The notes under the pieces: generated by a model | Told to the model about the DNA's origin: nothing | Databases searched by the model: none | Seen by the model: the letters and a program-made list of their open reading frames with translations, nothing else | Position numbers and translations under genes: made by a program | Shown here: one piece after another, positions 1 through 8,475 of the stretch | Position numbering within the stretch: the stretch's first letter is position 1 | Layout of the letters: each line of letters starts with the position of its first letter | From: Parasutterella secunda | GTDB taxonomy: Bacteria; Pseudomonadota; Gammaproteobacteria; Burkholderiales; Burkholderiaceae_F | DNA length: 64,000 bases | Direction: 5' to 3' | Assembly: GCF_023336895.1 (NCBI RefSeq) | Contig: NZ_JAMBLT010000003.1 | Location: 186,001 to 250,000 of the forward strand

Positions 1-672
1 CATATAAGCGGTAAAGTCGGAAATACGGGCGGCTTGCTGCATGCTGTGGGTGACGATGACAACCGTGTATTCTTTTTTCAGCTCATTGATCAAATCTTCG
101 ATCTTAGCTGTGGAGATCGGATCCAAGGCAGAGCACGGTTCATCGAGCAGCAACACTTCTGGTTTAACCGCAATGGCGCGGGCAATGCAAAGGCGCTGCT
201 GTTGGCCGCCCGAGAGGGCGAAACCGGAATCTTGAAGTTTGTCTTTAACATCGGTCCAGAGGGCGGCCTTTTTCAAAGCCCATTCAATACGGTCATCCAA
301 TTCGGATTTGGGTAACTTTTCAAATAAACGGACGCCGTAGGCGATGTTGTCATAGATAGACATCGGAAAAGGCGTGGGGCGTTGGAAAACCATGCCGACT
401 TTGGAGCGCAAACGGTCAACGCCTTCGGTTTTGGTGACAATGTTTTCACCGTCGAGCCAAATTTCACCTTCGGCCCGTTGCTCGTTATAGAGCTCATACA
501 TGCGGTTGAATGTGCGCAAGAGAGTTGATTTGCCGCAGCCCGAAGGGCCGATAAAAGCCGTGACTTTATTTTCAGCGATTGAAAGATTAATATCTTTTAG
601 CGCGTGAAATGCGCCGTAGTAGAAATTGAAATGTTTGACCTCGATTTTTGAGGCCATGGTCGTATCGGACAT
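1..672 (-). CDS. pstB: Phosphate ABC transporter ATP-binding protein PstB (3' end cut by window)
   Basis: ATPase subunit of the high-affinity phosphate importer PstSCAB, acting on the cytoplasmic face of the inner membrane. The first 224 codons are present; the last 30 or so lie beyond the left edge. Visible motifs are Walker [10 protein letters not shown], the ABC signature [14 protein letters not shown], Walker B VLLLDEP followed by CSALDPIST, and the switch-histidine segment [16 protein letters not shown], which is typical of PstB. The ATG at 672 has an AAGGAG Shine-Dalgarno 8 nt upstream. The neighbour to the right is on the opposite strand, so pstB is the first gene of its transcript, with a tandem Pho box in front of it. 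pstS, pstC and pstA are therefore not immediately upstream. Confidence 0.95.
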   Translation of the reverse strand, partial: MSDTTMASKIEVKHFNFYYGAFHALKDINLSIAENKVTAFIGPSGCGKSTLLRTFNRMYELYNEQRAEGEIWLDGENIVTKTEGVDRLRSKVGMVFQRPTPFPMSIYDNIAYGVRLFEKLPKSELDDRIEWALKKAALWTDVKDKLQDSGFALSGGQQQRLCIARAIAVKPEVLLLDEPCSALDPISTAKIEDLINELKKEYTVVIVTHSMQQAARISDFTAYM

Positions 673-727
673 CCCGAAGACTCCTTAATGAGATAACTTT
701 CTGTTATTGGGGCGAAGTCTAAAAGTT

Positions 728-771
728 GGGTATGACCCAAAGATGACATTTATGTGACAATCTTGTGAACG
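728..771 (-). promoter_or_regulatory. Tandem Pho box (PhoB sites) upstream of pstB
   Basis: On the minus strand four consecutive 11-bp units read cgtTCACaaga, ttgTCACataa, atgTCATcttt, gggTCATaccc. The central pair matches the PhoB consensus CTGTCAT-N4-CTGTCAY closely, and the 11-bp phase fits one helical turn. A possible -10 (TAGACT) lies downstream of the last unit, before pstB. The inference is phosphate-starvation control by PhoB-PhoR. Confidence 0.7.
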
Positions 772-827
772 AATGCGCGGCCGCTCTTGAGGAGCCGGTT
801 TTGCTGTGACCGAGAAAGGAGAAAGAA

Positions 828-1853
828 ATGATTCGTTTAGCCTGCGACTATCAGGAAGGGTGCCATCCGAAAATTCTTGAACGTATGGTTCAAACCAATT
901 TGGAAAGCACACCGGGTTATGGCACTGACGTTTACTGTGAAAGTGCCAAGGCAAAGATTAAAGAAGCTTGTCAGGCACCGGACGCTGAGGTTTTCCTTCT
1001 GATCGGCGGTACGCAAACCAACTCTACGGTCATCCGTTCGATTTTGCGTCCCTGTGAGGGCGTCATTGCCGTTGAAAGCGGTCATATCAACGGACACGAA
1101 GGCGGCGCTATTGAAATGGGCGGCCACAAGGTGCTCACGATTGAACCGCACGACGGGAAAATGGTTGCCTCGCAATTGGATCGCTACATTGAAGATACGC
1201 TTTCGGCTCCTTCATGGGATCATGGTGTTATTCCGGCCATGGTCTATATTTCTCAGGCCACAGAAACGGGTTCTGTCTATTCGTTAGCTGAATTGGAAGC
1301 CATCAGCGTGGTCTGCCGCAAGCATGCCATGCCCTTATTTATTGACGGAGCACGCATGGGCTATGCGCTTGCTAGCGACGGAGCTGATATGACCTTGGCT
1401 GATATCGCACGTTTATCCGACGTCTTTTATATTGGCGGCACCAAAGTGGGCGCTCTTTTGGGTGAAGCGGTCGTTTTCACCAATACAAAATTGTCAAAGA
1501 ACTTTTTCACCATCATGAAGCAAGGTGGGGCAGTGTTGGCAAAAGGACGCCTGTTGGGTCTGCAGTTTGATACGCTTTTTACAGATAATCTCTATTTTGA
1601 AATCAGCCGTCACGCCGTTGAGATGGCGATGAAGTTAAAGAAGGCTCTTCAGGATAAGGGCTATCGTTTTTATTCGGAAAGTCCGTCCAATCAGCAGTTT
1701 GTCATTTTGGATAATGCAAAATTAGCCGAGTTGGAAAAGGAAGTTCAGCTGTCTCATTGGTGCAAAGTTGACGACACTCATACAGCGGTCCGATTCTGCA
1801 CGAGCTGGGCAACACCGGAAGAAAATATTGATCGCGTGATCGCAATGCTTTAA
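828..1853 (+). CDS. Threonine aldolase / beta-eliminating lyase family PLP enzyme
   Basis: A 341-residue PLP enzyme of the fold-type I threonine aldolase family, which cleaves L-threonine or L-allo-threonine to glycine and acetaldehyde in the cytoplasm. The N-terminus has the family pattern of an aspartate followed by HPKILERM, then YGTDVY. A GGTQTN motif corresponds to the cofactor-binding G-T-x-A-N loop, FIDGARMGYA holds the aspartate that contacts the pyridine nitrogen, and the likely Schiff-base lysine is in YIGGTKVGALLGEA. That last motif belongs to a subgroup distinct from the classical LtaE sequence around SKGLGAPVGS, so the exact substrate is less certain than the fold. The start has a GGAGAAAG Shine-Dalgarno. 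The gene is divergent from pstB and ends at a bidirectional terminator shared with ridA. Confidence 0.8.
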   Translation: MIRLACDYQEGCHPKILERMVQTNLESTPGYGTDVYCESAKAKIKEACQAPDAEVFLLIGGTQTNSTVIRSILRPCEGVIAVESGHINGHEGGAIEMGGHKVLTIEPHDGKMVASQLDRYIEDTLSAPSWDHGVIPAMVYISQATETGSVYSLAELEAISVVCRKHAMPLFIDGARMGYALASDGADMTLADIARLSDVFYIGGTKVGALLGEAVVFTNTKLSKNFFTIMKQGGAVLAKGRLLGLQFDTLFTDNLYFEISRHAVEMAMKLKKALQDKGYRFYSESPSNQQFVILDNAKLAELEKEVQLSHWCKVDDTHTAVRFCTSWATPEENIDRVIAML

Positions 1854-1867
1854 TTGAAATTGAGCAA

Positions 1868-1906
1868 AAAAGTCCCCAATTCTTTGTAGAGGAAGTGGGG
1901 ACTTTT
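1868..1906. terminator. Bidirectional intrinsic terminator between the aldolase gene and ridA
   Basis: Perfect 11-bp stem AAAAGTCCCCA / TGGGGACTTTT with a 17-nt loop. The A-run on the left and T-run on the right allow termination on both strands, which fits the convergent genes. Confidence 0.85.
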
Positions 1907-1917
1907 ATTCGGACTTT

Positions 1918-2379
1918 CTAGTCTGTCACTTCAACAATGGCGGTGATTTCCGTGGCAGCGCCTTCGGGCAATTCATAGGCCCCAAGCGCGATTCGAGTGC
2001 CAACACCTGCCTCTCCATAAAGATCGCGGAAAAGCTCGGAGGCGCCGTTGATGACTTGGGGGTGATCCTCAAAGCCTTTGGCGCATCGAACAAATCCGGT
2101 CAAATGGACAAATTGTTTGACGCGGTCAAGGTCTCCGAGTTCGCGCTTAAGAACAGAAAGGACATTGAGAGCGCTTAACTTAGCGGCTTTTTTGCCTTCC
2201 TCAAGACTTAATGTTTCGCCGACAACGCCCTTGATTTGAAGAACGCTGTTGATATCGGGTGTTTGTCCCGAGACGTAGACAAGATTACCGACTCGTCTGG
2301 TGTAAACATACAGACCGGCCGGATCAGCAACGGGAGGCAATTCAAGTCCCATTGCCTTGAGTTTTTCTTCAATGCGCAT
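1918..2379 (-). CDS. RidA/YjgF family protein (reactive enamine/imine deaminase-like)
   Basis: A 153-residue protein of the RidA (YjgF/YER057c/UK114) superfamily. Members form trimers that hydrolyse reactive 2-aminoacrylate-type enamines released by PLP enzymes. The conserved core VYVSGQTPD is visible near residues 33-41. The C-terminal segment GTRIALGAYELPEGA followed by ITAIVEV carries the arginine (in GTR) that binds the substrate carboxylate in RidA. The longer N-terminus and the mid-chain segment are typical of the atypical RidA subgroups rather than the short archetype, so the true substrate is open. It lies 8 nt after the upstream hydrolase gene and may be co-transcribed with it. The PLP enzyme on the other side offers a plausible source of the imine, but that is inference. 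Confidence 0.85.
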   Translation of the reverse strand: MRIEEKLKAMGLELPPVADPAGLYVYTRRVGNLVYVSGQTPDINSVLQIKGVVGETLSLEEGKKAAKLSALNVLSVLKRELGDLDRVKQFVHLTGFVRCAKGFEDHPQVINGASELFRDLYGEAGVGTRIALGAYELPEGAATEITAIVEVTD

Positions 2380-2387
2380 AGGTTGTC

Positions 2388-3350
2388 CTATTTCAGATTG
2401 TCTTTAAACCAAGTGACAACTTTATCAATAATCGGTTTTTGAAACCAAACGGTATCACCGTGAGCAGCCCCTTCTACTTTAACGTAGGTGACTCGATTGC
2501 CGTTTTGCTTTAGGGCTTCATAAAGTTGTTCACTTTGAACCGGCGAGACAAGTTTATCTTCCGTTCCGTGCATGATTAAAAAAGGCGGTAAGTTCTTTTT
2601 AATGTGGCCCAAAGAACTCGCTGCTAGTGCCTTATCGCTATCAGACAAGATGCTCGCACCGGGGTATTCGTTGAAGGCCACACCATTGACTAATAGGGCT
2701 TCCGTTACAGCCGGGGATTGGTGAACTTTTTGAATGGCTTGGTCAAACCCAGCGCCGATGTTGCGAAGATCGGATATGCCGTAAAGTGTCGCGGCGGCTT
2801 GAACAGTTGAATCGACGTGAAGATTGTCGCCCTTGTCAAATTGCTTTTCGTTGCCAGTGACGGCGACCATCTGAGACAGGTACCCTCCGGCTGAGTCACC
2901 CAATACGCCGATTTTGGATGCATCAATGCCATAAGCATTCGCATGAGCCTTTAAAAACCGCACAGCGGATTTCCCGTCTTCTAAGATAGCCGGGAATTTG
3001 TTCGGTACAACCCGATATTCCGCCGCGGCCACCACAAAACCGGCTTTGGCCAAAGCGAAACGCATCTCAATAAATTTTTCGTAGTCTGTTGTGGTGAATC
3101 CGCCCCCGGGAAAATAAATAATGGCCGGTTTTTTCTCGGCAGTTCTTGGCACAAGAAGCGTCATGCGCATCGCTCGGTTTGATCGGCGGGATTGAATTTG
3201 AGAGTAAATAACACCACCGATTTCATCGATTTGATGTTCGGTGACTTCTACTTTCATGCTTTCGGTTTGGGCGACGGGGGCTTGAGCGCAAGCACCACTG
3301 GCCATCAAACCGCTTATAGCCGCCAAGGCTACGGTTTTCAATTTGATCAC
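2388..3350 (-). CDS. Exported alpha/beta hydrolase (esterase/lipase-like, BD-FAE type)
   Basis: A 320-residue serine hydrolase with an N-terminal Sec signal peptide (IKLKTVALAAISGLMASG, cleavage probable at ACA-QA). The oxyanion region is IIYFPGGGFT, the nucleophile elbow GDSAGG, the acidic residue is in HGTEDKLV and the catalytic histidine in GAAHGD. This arrangement matches periplasmic esterases of the Aes/BD-FAE group; the substrate cannot be read from sequence. I prefer the GTG start at 3350 because GGAG sits 6 nt upstream; a TTG four codons earlier would remove that spacing. The leader is odd: the T-run of the sulP terminator ends about 10 nt before the start codon. ridA follows 8 nt after the stop. 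Confidence 0.85.
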   Translation of the reverse strand: MIKLKTVALAAISGLMASGACAQAPVAQTESMKVEVTEHQIDEIGGVIYSQIQSRRSNRAMRMTLLVPRTAEKKPAIIYFPGGGFTTTDYEKFIEMRFALAKAGFVVAAAEYRVVPNKFPAILEDGKSAVRFLKAHANAYGIDASKIGVLGDSAGGYLSQMVAVTGNEKQFDKGDNLHVDSTVQAAATLYGISDLRNIGAGFDQAIQKVHQSPAVTEALLVNGVAFNEYPGASILSDSDKALAASSLGHIKKNLPPFLIMHGTEDKLVSPVQSEQLYEALKQNGNRVTYVKVEGAAHGDTVWFQKPIIDKVVTWFKDNLK

Positions 3351-3360
3351 AATTATCTCC

Positions 3361-3394
3361 AAAAAATATTCGGCTGAGGTCAGTCAGCCGAATA
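3361..3394 (-). terminator. Intrinsic terminator of the SulP gene
   Basis: Perfect 11-bp stem TATTCGGCTGA / TCAGCCGAATA with a 6-nt loop, followed on the minus strand by TTTTTT. It lies directly downstream of the SulP stop and directly upstream of the hydrolase start. Confidence 0.8.
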
Positions 3395-3401
3395 GCGGTT
3401 T

Positions 3402-5108
3402 TTAGGGGATGTTTCTTAAAAGCTCTCGGGCGAGGCGCTCGGCGTCAAACATTGTATCCACCATGTTTTTCCCAAGCGCTTGCGCGATACCGGTTCTTTC
3501 CAATTGATGGAGGGTGTGACCGGTTGCGCCGCAAATGATGAGCTCAAAGTTGCGGCGTTTCAGCGCTCTCATGTAGGTCGAAATAATGTCCATTGCCGAA
3601 TTGTCAATGTTCATGAGTGCCGTGCAATTCAAAATCACCACTTTATTGGCGTTTCTCGCCGTGATTCGCTTCGGATCGGTCATATAGGAAAGTTTGGAGA
3701 CAGAACCGAAAAAGAGCGAACCTTGCAGACGCCATGCTTCAATGCCTTCCGGGGTATCCGCGGCAAGGGTCATTTGGGTCACGCTTGTGAGAGTATTCAT
3801 GCGATAGATAAAGAATAGGCACGAGATCACGAGGCCCACTTCCACGGCAACGGTCAAGTCAAAAATAACCGTCAGAAGGAAAGTGGCAATAAGCGTTACC
3901 TTGTAAGACATCGTCATGCGGCGCAGGCGTTTGAATTCCGCCCAGTTGCCCATATTGCTAGCGACATTAAGCAAGATGGCAGAAAGCGCGGCAAGCGGAA
4001 TATTGGATGCCAGGGGGGCGGCAGCCAAAATAATAACTAAAAGAGTAATCGCATGAACAACACCGGAAATCGGGGAGACGGCGCCGCTTTTAATGTTGGT
4101 GACCGTACGGGCGATGGTACCGGTGGCCGGAATACCGCCGAAAAAGGGTACTACCAAATTGGCAATGCCTTGCCCCATCAGTTCCTGATTGGGGTTGTGT
4201 CTGTCATCGGTGAGCGTGTCAGCAACGCGGGCGCATAAAAGCGATTCAATGGCACCAAGCAGTGCGATCGTGACCATGGGACCGACCAAATGGCGAATGT
4301 TTTCCCAGTCAAAATCGGGAACTTGAATGGAGGGCAGCGTTTGGGGAATGCCGCCGAATTTACTGCCGATTGTTTCCACAGGCAATCCCAAGGAGCTCAC
4401 GGCAATCGTTGAGACGATCAAAACGATCACGGTGCCGGGGATCTTAGCGACCCAACGCTTCCATTGAGCCGTGCGGCTTGATGTATCTTTGGGCCAGAAG
4501 CGAACGATGGCAAAGGAAACGAGAGCGATGCCCAAGGCGTAAAAATTGACGGTTCCAATATGAGCGGCAATAGCCCCCATCTGACCGAAAAAGTCAGCGG
4601 GCATCTTGTCAATGCTTAAGCCAAAAAAGTCTTTCACCTGTGATAAGGCAATAAGCACGGCGATACCGTTTGTGAAACCGATCACAATGGAGATAGGAAT
4701 AAAACGGATAAAGCTGCCGATTTTTAGCAACCCCATGAGAAAGAGCAGTATGCCGCTGCCGATGGTGGCAATCATGAGATTGGCCAAACCGTAGTTGGCG
4801 ATGATGCCGTAGATAATCACGATAAAAGCGCCGGCAGGACCGCCGATTTGAACTCGACAACCTCCTAGGATAGCAATCAAAAAGCCAGCAATGATGGATG
4901 TGTATATGCCTGCTTCAGGCGTCACGCCGGAAGCAATGGCAAAAGCCATGGCCAAAGGCAGAGCAACCATGCCGACAGTCAGACCGGAGCTGATGTCTCG
5001 AGACAAACTTCTGGCATTGTAGTGTCCGATCAAATCGAAACTGACCGGATGGAAAGGTTCCAAGGGAATATGATCCCTAAAATTCTTAAAGGCTTGAGCG
5101 ATGCTCAT
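3402..5108 (-). CDS. SulP family inorganic anion transporter with STAS domain
   Basis: A 568-residue inner-membrane transporter of the SLC26/SulP family. The first 430 or so residues are strongly hydrophobic with 10-14 predicted membrane passes, beginning with the family segment DISSGLTVGMVALPLAMAFA. The conserved IQIGGPAGA-like core appears as VQIGGPAGAF near residue 87. The last 120 residues form a cytoplasmic STAS domain (segment VVILNCTALMNIDNSAMDI), which in this family regulates transport. Family members carry sulfate, bicarbonate or dicarboxylates; nothing here decides among them. The gene ends at its own terminator and starts 102 nt after the metG stop, so it is probably an independent unit. 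Confidence 0.9.
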   Translation of the reverse strand: MSIAQAFKNFRDHIPLEPFHPVSFDLIGHYNARSLSRDISSGLTVGMVALPLAMAFAIASGVTPEAGIYTSIIAGFLIAILGGCRVQIGGPAGAFIVIIYGIIANYGLANLMIATIGSGILLFLMGLLKIGSFIRFIPISIVIGFTNGIAVLIALSQVKDFFGLSIDKMPADFFGQMGAIAAHIGTVNFYALGIALVSFAIVRFWPKDTSSRTAQWKRWVAKIPGTVIVLIVSTIAVSSLGLPVETIGSKFGGIPQTLPSIQVPDFDWENIRHLVGPMVTIALLGAIESLLCARVADTLTDDRHNPNQELMGQGIANLVVPFFGGIPATGTIARTVTNIKSGAVSPISGVVHAITLLVIILAAAPLASNIPLAALSAILLNVASNMGNWAEFKRLRRMTMSYKVTLIATFLLTVIFDLTVAVEVGLVISCLFFIYRMNTLTSVTQMTLAADTPEGIEAWRLQGSLFFGSVSKLSYMTDPKRITARNANKVVILNCTALMNIDNSAMDIISTYMRALKRRNFELIICGATGHTLHQLERTGIAQALGKNMVDTMFDAERLARELLRNIP

Positions 5109-5157
5109 TTTTTTTACGAGAAAGAGAGAAGTTAATATTGTTGTTATCGGTTATTGT

Positions 5158-5189
5158 AAAAACAGTTGGCTTGTGGGCCAACTGTTTTT
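5158..5189 (-). terminator. Intrinsic terminator of metG
   Basis: Perfect 13-bp stem AAAAACAGTTGGC / GCCAACTGTTTTT with a 6-nt loop, giving a U-tract on the minus strand. It sits between the metG stop at 5211 and the SulP start at 5108. Confidence 0.85.
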
Positions 5190-5210
5190 AGTCTTCCTTA
5201 GGACTTGTGA

Positions 5211-7259
5211 TTAACGAAGTCTCATGCCGGGTTTGGCTCCGGCTTGCGGTTCAAGGATAAAGAGTCCGTCTTTATCATCGGCTCCGCTAGCCGACAAAAG
5301 CATGCCTTCGCTGACGCCGAAGCGCATCTTGCGCGGAGCAAGATTAGCAATGACCACCGTGAGTTTGCCTTCCAAGTCCTCGGGCTTGTACCAAGCTTGG
5401 ATGCCGGAGAAGATATTGCGGGTCTTGCCTTCTCCGATATCGACCGTTAAGCGCAAAAGTTTCGTGGAGCCTTCCACCTTTTCACACTTGACGATCTTGG
5501 CTACACGCATATCCAATTTGGCGAAATCATTAATCGTGACTTCAGGGGCAATTTCTTCACCGCAAGGCGCCACCGGTTTGGTAACTTCGGCAACCGGAGG
5601 AATCAGGGCATCCAATTGCTTGATGTCGCAGCGCTGCATCAAATGTTTGAAGGGCTTGATCTGCACATCAGAGGTCAAGGGACGCAGAGCACTTTCCCAA
5701 GTAAGTTCGCCGCAATTGAGGAATTCTTCAACTTTAGCGGCCGTGGCGGGTAATACGGGCTTGAGCATAAGCGTTAAGAGTCGGAATGCTTCAAGGGCCA
5801 CGGAGCAGACTTCGTGCAATTTGTCAGCTTGTTCTTCAGACTTTGCTAATTCCCAGGGCTTTTCACGGTCGATGTACTCATTGATCGTGTCCGTCATGGA
5901 CATAATGCCACGAAGCGCGCGGGAGTATTCGCGTTGGTTGTAGAGCATGGCGATGCCTTCAACCGCATTGCGCATGACCTTAATAATCGTGTGGTCGGCC
6001 ATGCGATCGTCAACACGAGCGTTAAAACGCTTGACGATAAAGCCGGCAGCGCGGCTGGCAATGTTGATGTACTTGCCGATCAAGTCAGAGTTCACGCGAG
6101 CCATGAAGTCGCTCTTGCTGAAATCAACGTCGTCATTGGTCGGACCCATCTTGGCGGCAAGGTAGTAGCGCAGCCATTCGGCGTTCATGCCGAGTTCAAG
6201 GTACTTCATGGGGCTAATGCCGGTACCGCGGCTCTTACTCATCTTGCGGCCGTCAACGGTCATGAAGCCGTGAACGAAAACATTATCGGGGACACGATAC
6301 GGTTGACCGGCAAAGTGCAGCATGGCGGGCCAGAAAAGCGTGTGGAAGTACACAATGTCTTTGCCGATGAAGTGAATTTGTTCCGTTTTCTCATCATCCA
6401 AGAACTTCCAGAAGTCAAAACCGATCTTCTTCGCATAGTTCATGAGACTGGCGTAGTAACCCACAGGAGCGTCAAGCCAGACGTAGAAATATTTACCGGG
6501 AGCATCGGGAATAGGAATACCGAAGTAGGGTTCATCACGGGAAATGTCCCAGTCGCCTAATTTGCCCTCTCCGAGCCATTCTTCATCTTTGGCACGGATT
6601 TCCGCTTGTACGCGGTCTGCACCGCTTTTGCCTTTGCCGTTGACCCAATCGCGCAAGAACGTTACGCAGGCGGGATCGGAAAGCTTAAAGAAGTAGTGTG
6701 TGGATTTGCGCAATTCAGGTTTGGCACCGGACAAAGCTGAGAAGGGGTTGATCAGTTCAGTGGGCGAATAGACGGCGCCGCACTTTTCGCAGTTGTCACC
6801 GTATTGGTCATCAGCGCCGCAACGCGGGCAGGTGCCCTTGATGAAGCGGTCAGCCAGGAACATGCCTTTGACCGGATCATAGAATTGTTCAATGTCCTTT
6901 GTATAAATTAACCCGGCAGCTTTGAGGCGCTTATAGATGTCTTGCGAAAGCATGACATTTTCTTCGCTGTCGGTCGAGTACCAATGGTCAAACTTAATGT
7001 GGAACCCATCCAGGTAGGCTTTACGGCCGGCTGCAATTCGGGCAACAAACTCTTGAGGAGTGATCCCTTCTTTTTGGGCGGCAATCATCATCGGGGCGCC
7101 GTGAGTGTCATCGGCACCGACAAAATGAACGGTATGTCCATACATTCGCTGAGTGCGCACCCAAATGTCGGCCTGAATGTATTCCATGATATGGCCGATA
7201 TGGAAATGCCCATTGGCATAGGGAAGAGCAGTCGTAACGAATATTTGGCGTTTTTGCAT
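5211..7259 (-). CDS. metG: Methionyl-tRNA synthetase
   Basis: Charges tRNA-Met with methionine in the cytoplasm. At 682 residues it matches the long, dimeric E. coli-type enzyme. The HIGH signature is in [13 protein letters not shown] near residue 17, and the KMSKS loop is in [12 protein letters not shown] zinc knuckle is formed by CPRCG and CEKCG with the usual spacing. An anticodon-binding helical domain follows. The last 110 residues form a tRNA-binding EMAP/Trbp111 domain ([20 protein letters not shown]) which mediates dimerisation. The gene is divergent from apbC, a common betaproteobacterial arrangement. An extended -10 motif TGCTAAAAT lies about 50 nt upstream of the start. Confidence 0.97.
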   Translation of the reverse strand: MQKRQIFVTTALPYANGHFHIGHIMEYIQADIWVRTQRMYGHTVHFVGADDTHGAPMMIAAQKEGITPQEFVARIAAGRKAYLDGFHIKFDHWYSTDSEENVMLSQDIYKRLKAAGLIYTKDIEQFYDPVKGMFLADRFIKGTCPRCGADDQYGDNCEKCGAVYSPTELINPFSALSGAKPELRKSTHYFFKLSDPACVTFLRDWVNGKGKSGADRVQAEIRAKDEEWLGEGKLGDWDISRDEPYFGIPIPDAPGKYFYVWLDAPVGYYASLMNYAKKIGFDFWKFLDDEKTEQIHFIGKDIVYFHTLFWPAMLHFAGQPYRVPDNVFVHGFMTVDGRKMSKSRGTGISPMKYLELGMNAEWLRYYLAAKMGPTNDDVDFSKSDFMARVNSDLIGKYINIASRAAGFIVKRFNARVDDRMADHTIIKVMRNAVEGIAMLYNQREYSRALRGIMSMTDTINEYIDREKPWELAKSEEQADKLHEVCSVALEAFRLLTLMLKPVLPATAAKVEEFLNCGELTWESALRPLTSDVQIKPFKHLMQRCDIKQLDALIPPVAEVTKPVAPCGEEIAPEVTINDFAKLDMRVAKIVKCEKVEGSTKLLRLTVDIGEGKTRNIFSGIQAWYKPEDLEGKLTVVIANLAPRKMRFGVSEGMLLSASGADDKDGLFILEPQAGAKPGMRLR

Positions 7260-7307
7260 GATGAAATGTCCCGAAAAATAGGCGGGAAGAGAAACAAAGA
7301 GGTCAAT

Positions 7308-7316
7308 ATTTTAGCA
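7308..7316 (-). promoter_or_regulatory. Extended -10 promoter element for metG
   Basis: On the minus strand TGCTAAAAT, an extended -10 motif 50 nt before the metG ATG. No good -35 is seen. The same TGCTAAAAT motif precedes ndk, and close variants precede other genes of the window. Confidence 0.5.
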
Positions 7317-7404
7317 AAGCCACGTGAAATTCTCTTATTGCTCTTGAGCTTAGGCAAGAAAACTCGCACAATACGACTAATGCTTGAAAACGGAGTACAA
7401 AAAA

Positions 7405-8475
7405 GTGACTAAGAGAGAAGAAATACTGCAGGTATTGAGTTCCGTGACGGATCCCTGGATGAATACGGACTATGTGAGCGCTCGGATGGCAAAGATCAGT
7501 GATGATGCGCAAGCCGTTACGATTCAATTGGGGTATCCGGCCAAAACCGTTAAAAAAGATATCGAGCTGAAGCTTCAGGACGCTTTTCAAAAGGCGGGCA
7601 TTCAGGTTCAAGTGACGGTCGAACAAAAAATTATTGCCCATGCGGTTCAACGCACTTTGAAAGTACTGCCTAATGTTAAAAACATCATTGCTGTTTCAAG
7701 CGGCAAGGGCGGCGTCGGCAAAAGCACAGTGGCGGCTAATTTAGCGTTAGCCCTGTCAGCCGAAGGGGCTCGAGTAGGTGTTTTGGATGCCGATATTTAT
7801 GGTCCCAGTCAACCGATGATGTTGGGTGCCCTTGGCCGCCCAATGACAAACGACGGTCAAAACATGAACCCGATCGAAACATTGGGTCTTGAAGTCAATT
7901 CCATCGGATTTTTGATTGATCCGGATGAGCCGATGATCTGGCGTGGTCCGTTGGTTGCTCAAGCACTGACTCAGCTTTTAACGCAAACGAATTGGCATGA
8001 TTTGGATTACTTGGTTATTGACATGCCGCCGGGCACCGGTGACATTCAATTGACGCTATCGCAAACGGTTCCGGTCACGGGGGCTATTGTGGTAACAACG
8101 CCCCAGGATATTGCGCTTTTGGACGCAAAGAAAGGTTTGCGGATGTTCCAGAAGGTCAATGTGCCCATTCTGGGAGTCGTTGAAAACATGTCTATTTTCG
8201 TTTGCCCGGAATGCGGCCACGCCGAGCATATTTTTGGAGAAGGCGGCGCCAAGCGTTTAAGTGATACCTATCACGTGGATGTTCTCGGTCAACTGCCTCT
8301 TGATGCCAAGATTCGGGAAGAAGCCGATTCCGGTGCGCCGACAGTCGTGTCGTCTCCGGAATCAATGGCCGGCAAAATCTATCGCGAAATTGCTTTAAAG
8401 GCGGCCGCGGCGATTGCTAAAACCGCTAAAGATATGTCGCTTAAGATGCCAAGCGTGCGAGTGGAGAATAACTGA
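7405..8475 (+). CDS. apbC: Mrp/ApbC family iron-sulfur cluster carrier ATPase
   Basis: P-loop ATPase that binds and hands over Fe-S clusters in the cytoplasm; 356 residues as called. The N-terminal 90 residues form a MIP18/DUF59 domain (SSVTDPWMNTDYV), followed by a deviant Walker A SSGKGGVGKST, a second DADIYGPSQP motif, and LVIDMPPGTGD. Near the C-terminus CPECGH provides the CxxC pair that binds a bridging cluster. I chose GTG at 7405 because GGAG lies 9 nt upstream; a TTG seven codons earlier lacks this. The next gene starts within the stop codon (TGATG), so the two are translationally coupled. Confidence 0.93.
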   Translation: MTKREEILQVLSSVTDPWMNTDYVSARMAKISDDAQAVTIQLGYPAKTVKKDIELKLQDAFQKAGIQVQVTVEQKIIAHAVQRTLKVLPNVKNIIAVSSGKGGVGKSTVAANLALALSAEGARVGVLDADIYGPSQPMMLGALGRPMTNDGQNMNPIETLGLEVNSIGFLIDPDEPMIWRGPLVAQALTQLLTQTNWHDLDYLVIDMPPGTGDIQLTLSQTVPVTGAIVVTTPQDIALLDAKKGLRMFQKVNVPILGVVENMSIFVCPECGHAEHIFGEGGAKRLSDTYHVDVLGQLPLDAKIREEADSGAPTVVSSPESMAGKIYREIALKAAAAIAKTAKDMSLKMPSVRVENN

